Below are positions 18,953-29,800 of a stretch of DNA of 64,000 nucleotides, piece after piece. The position numbers and the translations under genes are program-made. The first letter of the stretch is position 1; every line of letters begins with the position of its first letter. Below the pieces are notes generated by a model, which was not told the origin of the DNA, did not search any database, and saw nothing but the letters and a program-made list of their open reading frames with translations. The stretch is from Gilliamella sp. App4-10 (GTDB lineage Bacteria; Pseudomonadota; Gammaproteobacteria; Enterobacterales; Orbaceae): contig NZ_LZGS01000018.1 in the NCBI RefSeq assembly GCF_001690495.1, positions 119,955-183,954 of the forward strand, read 5' to 3'.

Positions 18953-21900
18953 ATGCGCCAGCATGAAAAAGTGGATCAACAGGTGAAGAACGAGGAAACA
19001 ATTGTTGACTATCTATATCGTATTGCCGATAGCTATGCTGATAAATCGGCTGTTTTTATGGGTGATAAGGCTATCACCTATCGAGAATTGAATGAGCGTT
19101 CAAATCAATTAGCCCGTTATCTACGGACACAAGGGATTGGCGAAGATAGTGTCGTTGCTATACTGTTTCCGCGAAGTATAGAAATGTTGATTGCGATTTT
19201 TGGTATAGTAAAAGCAGGCGGTGCTTATTTGCCTTTAGCGCCAGATGCACCTAGTAGCAGGATTAACAATATACTTGCTTCCAGTAATGCCCAATATGTT
19301 ATTTACCATCAGCACGATAATAAAATCTGGTCTGTACCAATGTGTCATATAGATGATATGGCCATACTAAACATGGCGAGTAGTAATTTAGATTATCGTC
19401 CATTACCAAAACAGTTAGCCTATGTGATTTATACTTCAGGATCTACTGGGGCGCCGAAAGGTGTGGCTAACGAACATGGAGCATTACTTAATCGAATTGT
19501 GTGGATGCAAAAAGCCTATCCGATTAATGATCAAGATGTCCTGTTTCAAAAAACCGTTTATACCTTTGATGTATCTGTATGGGAAATGTTTTGGTGGGCG
19601 ATGTATGGTGCTTGCGTGGTATTATTACCATCTGGATTAGAAAGTGATCCACGTACCATGCTAAGACTCATCCAACGCCATCAAATCTCAGTAATACATT
19701 TCGTACCGTCAATGTTGAATCTGTTTGTTGAATACCTTGAGATCAAAAATGATCCTGCACTTAGTGCCTCCTTAAAATGGGTGTTTGTCAGTGGTGAAAA
19801 ACTCAGTGCTTATAGTGTAACCAATTTCTATCGCCAAGTCACCGATGGCACACTTGTTAACCTTTATGGACCAACCGAAGCAGCTATTGATGTCAGTTAT
19901 CATACCTGTTTGCGTAACCAGAATTATCATGATGTGCCGATTGGACGTGCAATTGATCAATGTCGACTATATGTTTTGGATGAAGCTCTCAAGGTGGTTG
20001 CCGATGGTGAAGAAGGCGAACTGTATATTGCGGGGATAGGATTAGCCCGTGGTTACCTAAATAATCCAAAGTTAACCGAACGTAGCTTTTTTATACATCC
20101 AGCGCTTTGTCATAATGGTCAACCTGAACGAGTCTATAAAACGGGTGATCTTGTACGTTATGATCGCCAAAGCGGCGAGTTTTATTACATAGGCCGTAAT
20201 GATTTTCAGATAAAAATAAGAGGACTCCGTGTTGAACTAGGAGAAATTGAAGCACATATTATGCGTCATCCTAATATCCAACAGGTTGCGGTGATTGCAG
20301 ATCAGGAAAATGTTGACCATCAACTCATTTATGCATTTATTGTCAGTGTTGAAATGGTCGATCTTAATGATTTACGGCTTTCATTGTCTACTTCATTACC
20401 AAATTATATGTTGCCAAATCGCTTAATCGTACTTTCAGCCTTACCACTTTCCGCCAATGGTAAATGTGATCGAAAACAGCTTATTGCTATCGCTCGGCAA
20501 CAATCAGCGTTATGTGTTGATCTGCGAGAATCAACCTACATGCAATACTGCCCATTGTCGCCAATACAAGAATCCATGTGGTTTATGCAACAACTGGTAC
20601 CAGATGTTGCACTTTATAATAATCCAGCAGCGTTACAGCTTGAAGGTAAACTGAATTTAGTACGATTGAATGAAGCAATTAAAAGTTTAATGTTACGCCA
20701 TTCGTTATTGAGAGCAACGGTTGAACTGCAAGATGGTAAACCGATACTAGCCATTCCCGCTAGCCTATCACAGCCTTTATACAAAACTAGCCGATTATCG
20801 GTCACGGCTAATTTAACCAATCAAATCAATCTTAAGGTATCGCAACCGATGCCATTGAGAGCAAAATCACCACTTTGCTGTTTTGAACTCATCATACTCA
20901 ATGATATGCACCATGTGTTGGTAATTCATTTACATCATATTATCAGTGATGGTTGGTCAAAAGGTGTACTATTGCGTGAATTGCAGGCAGTTTATAACGG
21001 TGAAGCTCTTAGTGATGAACAACCCATGGAGTATATCGATTATATAAAAGAGCAAGAACAATGGCGACAAAGTCATCAGTATCAAGAGGATTTAGCATAT
21101 TGGAGAGAAACATTAAACGGTAATTTACCAGTATTGGATATCGTCGGTGATAGACAGCGCCAATATGCCAATCGGCATCAAGGTGCGTTCGTGGCTTTCG
21201 AATTGCCAGTTGCGCTAAGCGAAGCGGTGATAGCAAGTGCTCGAGCTCAACGGGTTTCCTTGTATAACTATTTGTTAGCTGTCTTTATTGTATTTTTACA
21301 ACGTAATGCTCGTCAACAAGATTATATTGTTGGTATGCCTGTAGCGGGGCGTTTAACTGAACAGAGCGAACATCTCATTGCACCATTAATCAATGTGTTG
21401 CCATTACGTTTAACGGTGGATGAAGAGATATCATTTTCAGCCTTGGTGCAAGTGGTCAGAAGACAACTTTTTTCCGCTTTTAAACATCAACGACTTGGTT
21501 TTGAGGAAATTGTGAGAACATTAAACATTGAGCGAAGTGCTGGACAATTCCCAGTATATCAATGTATGTTCCAGATAGACAATATGCCAATCGCTCGTCC
21601 TACCCTAAATGGCCTTACAGTGACTCCATTATTACTGAATACCGGCGCTTCACAAGTTGATATCTCGTTAAGCATGCAATATATCGATGGAAGAATGACA
21701 GGTACCTTTGAATATAATACCGAGCTCTATAGTGCTGAACGAATTAATAACTTCATTACCCAATTTTTTGACTTGTTGGAAGCTACTAGCCGACAACCAT
21801 CTACCACGGTTAACGAATTAATCAAATTTAATCGACGTGAATATTCTTGGTTGCAACAGCTAAATGATACCCAAATGGCTCTGCCACCTGTCACCAATTT

Positions 21901-23737
21901 GCTGCAATTGTTGACACCGCATTACCAGCAAGCAGCTGACCAGATAGCGTTGCGGCATGGTAATGATGCTTTGAGCTATGCACAATTGCAACAGGCAATT
22001 GCACGTATGGAGCGGTGGTTAATAAGGCAAGGGGTTAAATCTGGTGATTATGTGGTAATAATGTTACCGCTGTCTTGCGACTTAATCATAATCCAATTAG
22101 CGGTTATAGCTATCGGTGCTGCTTACGTTCCTATTGATAATGATGCACCCCTAGAGCGTAACCAACTGATTTTTAGTCAGATTAATGCAAGGTTATTGAT
22201 CACCACCACCGATTTGGCTGAACAACAATTATCTGCGGTACGGGCTATAGCATTGCCAAATTGGCAGGCATTACCGTCAGTTAATGATGCTGACTTAGTA
22301 ACCTCATTAGTTGCGAACGTATTGAATCAAGATGCTGTTATTATTTTCACTTCAGGTACTACGGGTGTGCCGAAAGGCGTTAGGTTATCGCAATTAAATC
22401 TCGTTAATTTAATTTGCTCATTTATCCAAAGTTATCAAGTAAGCCGTCAAGATGTGTTATTACCAATTACTTCTATTGCCTCAGCTAGTTTTGTGGGAGA
22501 AATTCTACCAATTTTAGCAGCTGGTGGGAGCTTAGTGTTAGCTGAAAAAACACAGAGTTTAGATGCTAATGCCTTTGTGGCATTACTGAAGACCCAACAC
22601 GTTACGATTGTAAGTACTACTCCTTCACTCTCTGCGAGTCTTTCATCATTAAGCCAAGATCTTGGTGCGTTGCGATTGTTTATCTGTGGTGGTGAAGCTA
22701 TGAATTATGATCAGATAGCACCATTATTACCTCATATGCAGGTCGTAAACGGCTATGGTCTGACCGAGAGCGGTATTTGCTCAACGTATCACATCATTGA
22801 ACCACGCACTGACCGGCAACAAGAACCGTTATCAATCGGACGACCAATACAAAATACCCAAGTCTATGTGGTTGATGTTAATCATAAATTGGTACCGCCC
22901 GGCGCGGTAGGTGAATTGTGTTTTTCTGGGCTAGGTTTGTCTCCAGGTTACTTGAACGAACAGCAAAATTCACACCGCTTTATTCAGTTACCAGAACTGC
23001 CAGATGTGCGTGTACTAAAAACTGGCGATAGGGCTCGTTGGGCGTTGGATGGTAATCTGTTCTATTTGGGACGTGAAGATCGACAAGTACAAATACGTGG
23101 GCATCGAGTAGAATTAGGCGAAATTGAAAGTCAACTTAAACTGCATCCCGATATTGCTGATGCTTGGGTTGATGTGCGTCGTAATGCTTTAGCAACCCCG
23201 ATCTTAGTTGCTTTTTATGTCAGTAAAAATGGTGTGGTACTTGATAGTCAACAAATCCGTATTTGGCTCAGTATCCGGCTACCATTGCATATGCTACCAC
23301 TGTTTTATATCCCTCTACCGACATTGCCGATTGGGATAAATGGCAAAGTCGATCCTCGACAATTACCTGAGGTAGATTTAGGTCAGCTTGAAGGGCAAGG
23401 GGAATACGTAGCACCAACTAACAAATTAGAACGTCAATTAGTGATGATTTGGCAACAATTACTTGGTGTTGAACAAGTTAGCTGTACGACCAATTTTTTT
23501 GATTTAGGAGGACACTCATTACTTCTGGTACAAATGCAACAAATGATCAGTGAAATATGTAGGCAACAAGTGTCATTAGTCGATTTAATGCGCTTTACCA
23601 CTATTAAACGCTTAGCAAGTTATCTAAAGACGCCGAGCAATATACAAGAAGAATTAAAAGATTGCGCCTTACAACAGCAACGTGCAGACAATCAACGGTC
23701 AGCATTTGGTTCCACTCATTGGGGACGTAAATGCTAA
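18953..23737 (+). CDS. clbH: Nonribosomal peptide synthetase ClbH (A-C-A-PCP)
   Basis: 1594 aa from the ATG at 18953 (AAGGA at 18941-18945). An upstream in-frame ATG at 18911 lacks a ribosome site; E. coli ClbH is about 1598 aa. Domains: A1 (about 20-510, YTSGSTGAPKG near 160, ANGKCDR); condensation (about 520-960, HHIISDGWS near 660); A2 (about 990-1480, FTSGTTGVPKG near 1132, with the less usual YGLTES instead of YGPTE); PCP with GGHSLLL, Ser about 1522. Known roles of the family: A1 loads Ser onto ClbE for aminomalonate; A2 handles the S-adenosylmethionine-derived unit that becomes the aminocyclopropane warhead. All core catalytic motifs are intact. Gap from clbG is 58 bases with this start. 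Confidence 0.94.
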   Translation: MRQHEKVDQQVKNEETIVDYLYRIADSYADKSAVFMGDKAITYRELNERSNQLARYLRTQGIGEDSVVAILFPRSIEMLIAIFGIVKAGGAYLPLAPDAPSSRINNILASSNAQYVIYHQHDNKIWSVPMCHIDDMAILNMASSNLDYRPLPKQLAYVIYTSGSTGAPKGVANEHGALLNRIVWMQKAYPINDQDVLFQKTVYTFDVSVWEMFWWAMYGACVVLLPSGLESDPRTMLRLIQRHQISVIHFVPSMLNLFVEYLEIKNDPALSASLKWVFVSGEKLSAYSVTNFYRQVTDGTLVNLYGPTEAAIDVSYHTCLRNQNYHDVPIGRAIDQCRLYVLDEALKVVADGEEGELYIAGIGLARGYLNNPKLTERSFFIHPALCHNGQPERVYKTGDLVRYDRQSGEFYYIGRNDFQIKIRGLRVELGEIEAHIMRHPNIQQVAVIADQENVDHQLIYAFIVSVEMVDLNDLRLSLSTSLPNYMLPNRLIVLSALPLSANGKCDRKQLIAIARQQSALCVDLRESTYMQYCPLSPIQESMWFMQQLVPDVALYNNPAALQLEGKLNLVRLNEAIKSLMLRHSLLRATVELQDGKPILAIPASLSQPLYKTSRLSVTANLTNQINLKVSQPMPLRAKSPLCCFELIILNDMHHVLVIHLHHIISDGWSKGVLLRELQAVYNGEALSDEQPMEYIDYIKEQEQWRQSHQYQEDLAYWRETLNGNLPVLDIVGDRQRQYANRHQGAFVAFELPVALSEAVIASARAQRVSLYNYLLAVFIVFLQRNARQQDYIVGMPVAGRLTEQSEHLIAPLINVLPLRLTVDEEISFSALVQVVRRQLFSAFKHQRLGFEEIVRTLNIERSAGQFPVYQCMFQIDNMPIARPTLNGLTVTPLLLNTGASQVDISLSMQYIDGRMTGTFEYNTELYSAERINNFITQFFDLLEATSRQPSTTVNELIKFNRREYSWLQQLNDTQMALPPVTNLLQLLTPHYQQAADQIALRHGNDALSYAQLQQAIARMERWLIRQGVKSGDYVVIMLPLSCDLIIIQLAVIAIGAAYVPIDNDAPLERNQLIFSQINARLLITTTDLAEQQLSAVRAIALPNWQALPSVNDADLVTSLVANVLNQDAVIIFTSGTTGVPKGVRLSQLNLVNLICSFIQSYQVSRQDVLLPITSIASASFVGEILPILAAGGSLVLAEKTQSLDANAFVALLKTQHVTIVSTTPSLSASLSSLSQDLGALRLFICGGEAMNYDQIAPLLPHMQVVNGYGLTESGICSTYHIIEPRTDRQQEPLSIGRPIQNTQVYVVDVNHKLVPPGAVGELCFSGLGLSPGYLNEQQNSHRFIQLPELPDVRVLKTGDRARWALDGNLFYLGREDRQVQIRGHRVELGEIESQLKLHPDIADAWVDVRRNALATPILVAFYVSKNGVVLDSQQIRIWLSIRLPLHMLPLFYIPLPTLPIGINGKVDPRQLPEVDLGQLEGQGEYVAPTNKLERQLVMIWQQLLGVEQVSCTTNFFDLGGHSLLLVQMQQMISEICRQQVSLVDLMRFTTIKRLASYLKTPSNIQEELKDCALQQQRADNQRSAFGSTHWGRKC

Positions 23738-23796
23738 ATCACTGCACAGTAAATAAATGGAATAGGTAAATTTTATAAAAGTTAAGGAGAGCTATA

Positions 23797-26700
23797 ATGG
23801 CAGAAAATAATTTTGGCGTTGCTATCGTGGGCATGGCAGGTCGCTTTCCACAAGCTAATACTATACAAGAATTTTGGGCTAATCTAATAGCTAATAAAGA
23901 GTGTATTTCTTTTTATACTGATGAAGAATTATTAGCAATGGGAATTAGTCCAGATTTCATTAGTCATCCTGACTATGTTAAAGCCAAAGGAGAGGTTGTG
24001 GATATTGATAAATTTGATGCTGCATTCTTCGGTATTGCTCCACGTGAAGCTGAATTAACTGATCCCCAACACCGAGTATTATTAGAAACAGCCTGGGCTG
24101 CCTTTGAAGATGCTGGTTATGTACCGAGTGATTATCCGGGAGATGTTGGTATATTTGCCGGTAAGAGTATGGATTCATATTTAATGTTAAATTTGTTACC
24201 ACAATTTAAACGGGTATTCTCTTCCGGTAGTTTACAAGCAGCAATTGGTAACGATAAAGATAGTATTACCACCTCAATTGCATATCATCTCAATTTGCGT
24301 GGTCCGGCCATTACTATCCAATCTTCTTCTTCCACGTCATTAGTGGCGGTTTGCGTGGCATGTCAAAGTCTACTTACTTGGCAATGTGATATGGCAATAG
24401 CAGGTGGTGTCACCTTAGGCCCACCAATAAAAACCGGTTATTTATCACAAGAAGGTGGCATTACTTCGACTGATGGTCATTGTCGAGCGTTTGACGATAA
24501 CAGTAGTGGATTTGTACCAGGTACCGGCGCCGGATTAGTGGTGTTAAAACGAGTCGATGATGCCATCCGTGACGGTGATCACATTTATGCTGTCATCAAA
24601 GGATTCGCCGTTAATAATGATGGTTCAGAAAAGATCAGCTATACCGCGCCCAGTGTCGATGCTCAAGCGAGGGTGATTGTACAGGCGCAGAAATTAGCCG
24701 GATTGCAACCCCAGGATATTAGCTACGTTGAAGCGCATGGTACTGGCACCAAATTAGGTGATCCGATAGAATTTTCAGCTTTAAACCAAGCCTTTGCTAC
24801 TGCTAACGAAAAGCAATACTGTGCATTGGGATCGGTTAAAACCAATATAGGTCATCTAGATACTGCCGCTGGTGTAACAGGATTAATCAAGACAGCGTTG
24901 GCGGTTTATCATGGTAAAATTCCGGCGACACTGCATTTTAAACGCCCAAATGCACAAATTGATTTAGCCAATAGTCCTTTTTATATCAATACACAATGTC
25001 AGGATTGGCAACCAAAAAGTGGTATCCGTAGGGCTGGTGTCACTTCATTAGGTATGGGGGGAACCAATGCGCATGTAGTAGTTGAACAAGCGCCTGCTTA
25101 CAATAAGCCGCGTGCTGATGCTCCATCATACTGTATTTTGCCATTCTCCGCCAAAACTAAGAGCTCATTACAAAACAGTTTGCAATGCTTTGCTGATTTC
25201 TTGCAATATGAACAGCTCGATAAACGTGATGTTGCTTGGACGTTAGCAACTGGTAGAACAATGTTTGAATACCGTGCCGCTATCGTTTGCGATGCGGTGA
25301 CAAATGCAGCTAACTTACTGACTGATAAAAATAATCAATCAATCATCCAAGACATTGCTAAAGCACAACCTAATCTAGGTTGGTTATTCTCTGGTCAAGG
25401 CAGTCAATATCAACGTATGGGACAACAGTTATATCGCCAATGGCCAGCTTATACCGCCGCATTTGATCACTGTGCTGATATTTTGGCGCGTGATGCTGCG
25501 ATTGATATTCGTGCTGAACTTTTTAGTGCGCCAATTTCCAATGAACAAGCTGAACGTTTATCACAAACATGGTTAACGCAACCGTTACTATTCAGCGTTG
25601 AGTATGCACTGGCTCAATTATGGATCAGTTGGGGTGTTGAACCAACATTAATGATTGGTCATTCACTTGGCGAATGGGTTGCCGCGACAGTTGCAGACGT
25701 GTTCTTGCTTGATGATGCGTTACGTTTGATTGCTAAACGAGCTAAATTAATGAGCAGTGCTGAAAGAGGTGCAATGTTAATGGTAGCTCTTGCTGAAAAT
25801 GAGGCCAATGCCTATACTAATGATTGCGTAGCTCTTGCTGCGATTAACTCACCGAATTATTCAGTGCTATCAGGACCCAAAAAAGATATCGCTGCGATCA
25901 GTGAGCAGCTAACACATAAAAATGTCATCAATAAACTGTTGCACACGTCGCATGCATTTCATTCATATATGATGAAAGATGTGGCTCAGGCATTACGCCT
26001 TGAATTTGCTGATGTACATCTAAATCCACCAACTTATAGCTTTATATCAACTGCCACGGGTAACGCAGTAGAGGCTAACACTCTAACCACTGTGGATTAT
26101 TGGATTAACCAAATGTTAATGCCAGTTCGGTTCTCGGCAGCGGTACAGGTAGCACATCAACGATATAATTGCGATTTCCTTGAAATTGGTCCGGGATCGA
26201 CTTTAGTTCATTTGGTTAATAGTCATCAATTGGCGCATAGTGAGGCTAAAAGTTCCTTGCCAACGGCTAACAGCGAAATGGATGAAAATAAACACCTGTT
26301 AGAAACCGCCGCCAGTTTATGGGCAAGAGGACATAATCTAAATTGGGTATCACTTGTTGGTGATAGTCCGCGTCGTGTATCTTTGCCCACTTACCAATTT
26401 GATAAAACTCGTTATTGGGTATCAAGCCCAGAAGAACAAGGGATTCAAACACCAGTTAATGATGTTGTTAACAATACTGTTACATTTGCAAAAAGCAACT
26501 CCAACCGACAGCCACGACCTCATTTCTCTACCCCATATGAACCGGCTCAAACCGATACTCAGCGTGAATTGTTAGCTATCTGCGAATCTATACTCGGTAT
26601 TGACGGTTTAGGTATCAATGATGATTTCTTTGAAGCAGGTGCTCACTCCTTGATGCTGGGAATCCTATTAGCGCAAATTCAAGAGGTTTTCTCAGTAACG

Positions 26701-26826
26701 GTCTCATTTGTAACATTGATGGAAGAAGCCAATGTTCGCGTGTTAGCTGAGCAGATCGAACACCAACTTACAGCAAAACCAGATGCGATTTTGGCATCGT
26801 TGCTAGAAGAGATTGTGAAAAACTAA
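23797..26826 (+). CDS. clbI: Polyketide synthase ClbI (KS-AT-ACP), KS nucleophile replaced by Ser
   Basis: 1009 aa, against about 1011 in E. coli. Ketosynthase (about 5-425), malonyl-type acyltransferase (about 525-820; GHSLGEW Ser about 623; HAFHS), ACP (about 910-985; GAHSL Ser about 951). The KS keeps both catalytic His motifs (EAHGTGT, NIGHLDTAAG). Where the other KS domains here have Cys (TACSTS, SSCSTS, ASCATS, TACSSS), this one reads QSSSSTSLVA, so the nucleophile position, residue 178, is Ser (TCT, one base from TGT). Role in the family: a malonate extension after ClbH on the warhead branch. Whether Ser178 is shared by all ClbI proteins or specific here I cannot decide without an alignment. 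Shine-Dalgarno AAGGAG precedes the ATG. Confidence 0.94.
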   Translation: MAENNFGVAIVGMAGRFPQANTIQEFWANLIANKECISFYTDEELLAMGISPDFISHPDYVKAKGEVVDIDKFDAAFFGIAPREAELTDPQHRVLLETAWAAFEDAGYVPSDYPGDVGIFAGKSMDSYLMLNLLPQFKRVFSSGSLQAAIGNDKDSITTSIAYHLNLRGPAITIQSSSSTSLVAVCVACQSLLTWQCDMAIAGGVTLGPPIKTGYLSQEGGITSTDGHCRAFDDNSSGFVPGTGAGLVVLKRVDDAIRDGDHIYAVIKGFAVNNDGSEKISYTAPSVDAQARVIVQAQKLAGLQPQDISYVEAHGTGTKLGDPIEFSALNQAFATANEKQYCALGSVKTNIGHLDTAAGVTGLIKTALAVYHGKIPATLHFKRPNAQIDLANSPFYINTQCQDWQPKSGIRRAGVTSLGMGGTNAHVVVEQAPAYNKPRADAPSYCILPFSAKTKSSLQNSLQCFADFLQYEQLDKRDVAWTLATGRTMFEYRAAIVCDAVTNAANLLTDKNNQSIIQDIAKAQPNLGWLFSGQGSQYQRMGQQLYRQWPAYTAAFDHCADILARDAAIDIRAELFSAPISNEQAERLSQTWLTQPLLFSVEYALAQLWISWGVEPTLMIGHSLGEWVAATVADVFLLDDALRLIAKRAKLMSSAERGAMLMVALAENEANAYTNDCVALAAINSPNYSVLSGPKKDIAAISEQLTHKNVINKLLHTSHAFHSYMMKDVAQALRLEFADVHLNPPTYSFISTATGNAVEANTLTTVDYWINQMLMPVRFSAAVQVAHQRYNCDFLEIGPGSTLVHLVNSHQLAHSEAKSSLPTANSEMDENKHLLETAASLWARGHNLNWVSLVGDSPRRVSLPTYQFDKTRYWVSSPEEQGIQTPVNDVVNNTVTFAKSNSNRQPRPHFSTPYEPAQTDTQRELLAICESILGIDGLGINDDFFEAGAHSLMLGILLAQIQEVFSVTVSFVTLMEEANVRVLAEQIEHQLTAKPDAILASLLEEIVKN

Positions 26827-26887
26827 AAGAGTTGTTAATGGTAACAATAACAGTAGGTTAACTGTGATAAAAAGGAAATAAACGTTA

Positions 26888-29800
26888 ATGATAACGCAGC
26901 ATATTGCAAACATGCGTAAATTACCCGAAGACAAAAAGCAAAAATTGTTACAACAATTGGCACATGCAGGTGTCTCGCCTCTGAGTATTCCGATTGTTAA
27001 AGTCAATGAGAAAGAGGCTCTTCCTCTAGCTTATAATCAAGAACAACTATGGTTTTTGCAACAATACGATAGCCATGTAACTAATTACAATATATATGTT
27101 GTTTATAAAATACAAGGCAATATTGACAGTCAGTTTTTAAATCAAGCGTTTGCCTTGATACAGGAGCGGCATGCTATCTTGCGTACGCGGTTTGTCTTAC
27201 AGGATAAGCAACTTTGCCAAGTGATTGATGATGAAGTAAAGGTATCAATAGAGCGAATAACGCTTGATCATCAGAGTTCAGAGGCGCAACGAGATACCGT
27301 GATTCAAAGCGTAATCAATACGCAGTTTGATCTGGCAAAAGGCCCCTTATTAGTTATAAAACATCTTGTTCAATCAGGGCAAAGTGATTACATTGTGTTT
27401 TGTGTGCATCATATTATTATGGATGGGATTTCGTTAGGAATACTCTTTAACGAATTGCAACAACAATATAATTATCTAAAAAATAATACATTACCGGCAC
27501 CTGTTGAACCAGAATGGCAATATGCTGATTATGCGTGTTGGCAACGTGAGTGGTTTAAAGAACCATTGTTAGCCCAAGATCTTAATTATTGGCGAGAACG
27601 GTTACATGATGCACCAAGGCTATCCACCTTTCCAACGTTATATTCACGTCCAGCAGTGCCAAGTCAAGCAGGTGCAAAGATCTCCATTACCTTTGATGCA
27701 TTGTTGAATGGTGCCATCAAACGCCTTGCCAGTGAACAAAAAACGACGCCATTTGTTTTATTACTTACAGCTTTCAAATTGTTGTTGTTACGCTATACCA
27801 ATCAGCAACAGTTGATTATCGGAACTCCTGTTTCTGGACGTATTCGACCAGAATTGCTTAACAGCATTGGTTTTTATGCTAGTGTTGTCTTGATCTATAG
27901 CGATTTTAGTACTTTGATTACAGCGCATGATGCGCTTCGACAGGTAAAAAAGAATGTAAAAGAGACTTTTGGAAGGCAGAAATTGCCATTTGAAATGCTG
28001 CTCAATAGTCTGAATATTCCACGTCAACCATCCCATTCACCGTTATTTCAGATTTTATATATCTATCATTATCAAGTGAACGAGCGTAATTTCAGCTTAG
28101 CTGATGCTCAGTGGAAACAATTAAACTATCACAATAACTCGGTTAAATATGATATGACTGTGGAAGTCTTCGACAATGGAGATACTATTGATGTCACGCT
28201 TGAATATAATAGTGGTTTGTATAATGAAGCATATGTACAGAATATTGCCGAGGCATTTCGCCAATATTGTATTGCATTAACTGTCAATCTCCAAATACCG
28301 ATCAATCAAATTAGTTCATTTAATCAGTCTAATGGGCAATATGCACTTCAGGCGTTCAATGCTACCGATGTTACTTGGCCAGCGCCACATGATTTATTGA
28401 CGTTAATTCAACAAATTAGTTTACAACAGTCAGATCAGATAGTGATCCAAGGTGCTGATTACCAGATGAGTTGGCAAATGCTATGGCTTAAGGTACAGAC
28501 GATTGCCACAAGATTAAAAGCACATGGTATCCAATTGGGTGATCGTGTAGGAGTACTAATACCAAGACACGGCGACTTAATTGCTACAATGTTAGCGATT
28601 TGGTATGTGGGCGCAGTGTATTTGCCGTTTGATATCAATCAACCATCGGCTCGTGTACGACGTCTTATGCAACGTGCTGGTTTAACCTGTTTAGTGGTCA
28701 GAGAGTACTGTGAATATCAAGACATTGTACCATTATTGTTATTGGAACTTGATCAATTATATACTATACCAGAGTTGCCTTCCGATAATCTTCGTATGCC
28801 GATTTTACTCGATGCACCAGCCTATATTCTATTCACATCGGGTAGTACGGGTGAACCGAAAGGGGTAACCATTAAGCACGGTAGTTTGCTTAACTTGCTA
28901 TTAGATATGCAACAGACGTTTGCTGTGGATAAAGGTAGTCGCTTATTATCGGTCACGACCCCAGCCTTTGATATTTCTTTCTTGGAATATTTGTTACCGT
29001 TAATATCTGGCGCTAGTCTATATATAGCAGAAGCGGAAATCGCTGCTGACAGTTTCGCCATGATCAAATTGATTAATGAATATCAACCAACCCTTATGCA
29101 AGCCACGCCGTCATTTTGGCAGGCTTTACTCACTGCAGGATGGCAGGGTAATGATAATCTCTGTGTGTTAGCAGGGGGAGAAGCATTGCCAGTGCACACA
29201 GCTGAAGGGTTATTAAATCGCTGTCAAACACTGTGGAACCTATACGGACCGACCGAGACTACAATTTGGTCATTAAAAGCAAAGGTGATTGACTTTAATC
29301 ACATCACCATTGGATCGCCGATTGCCAATACTCGAATTTATATCTTAGATGAGAAGGGTAACCCCGTACCGTCAGGCGTTGTTGGTGAGCTTTATATTGC
29401 AGGTGCAGGTGTAGCAATGGGCTATGATGGGCAGACAGAGTTAACCGATAAGCATTTTCTTGCCGAACCTAGTCACTTTGCTGGGGCGAAAATGTTTCGA
29501 ACTGGTGATTTGGTGAGTTGCGATCCGCATGGAAATTTGCGCTTTATTGGTCGTAAAGATACCCAAATCAAACTACGCGGTTATCGTATCGAATTGGGTG
29601 AAATTGAGCGGGTAATCGCTCAGCATATACACGTCGAAAGTGCGGTGGTAGTGTGTATTGATAATGCACAAGTCGATAAACTGTTAGCAGTTGCAGTGAT
29701 CACTATGCAAGATGTTGACTTTAATGCTCTAAAGCATGAACTTCAACAGCAATTACCAGATTATATGATCCCGACTTTGTGGCAAAAAGTTGAACACTAT

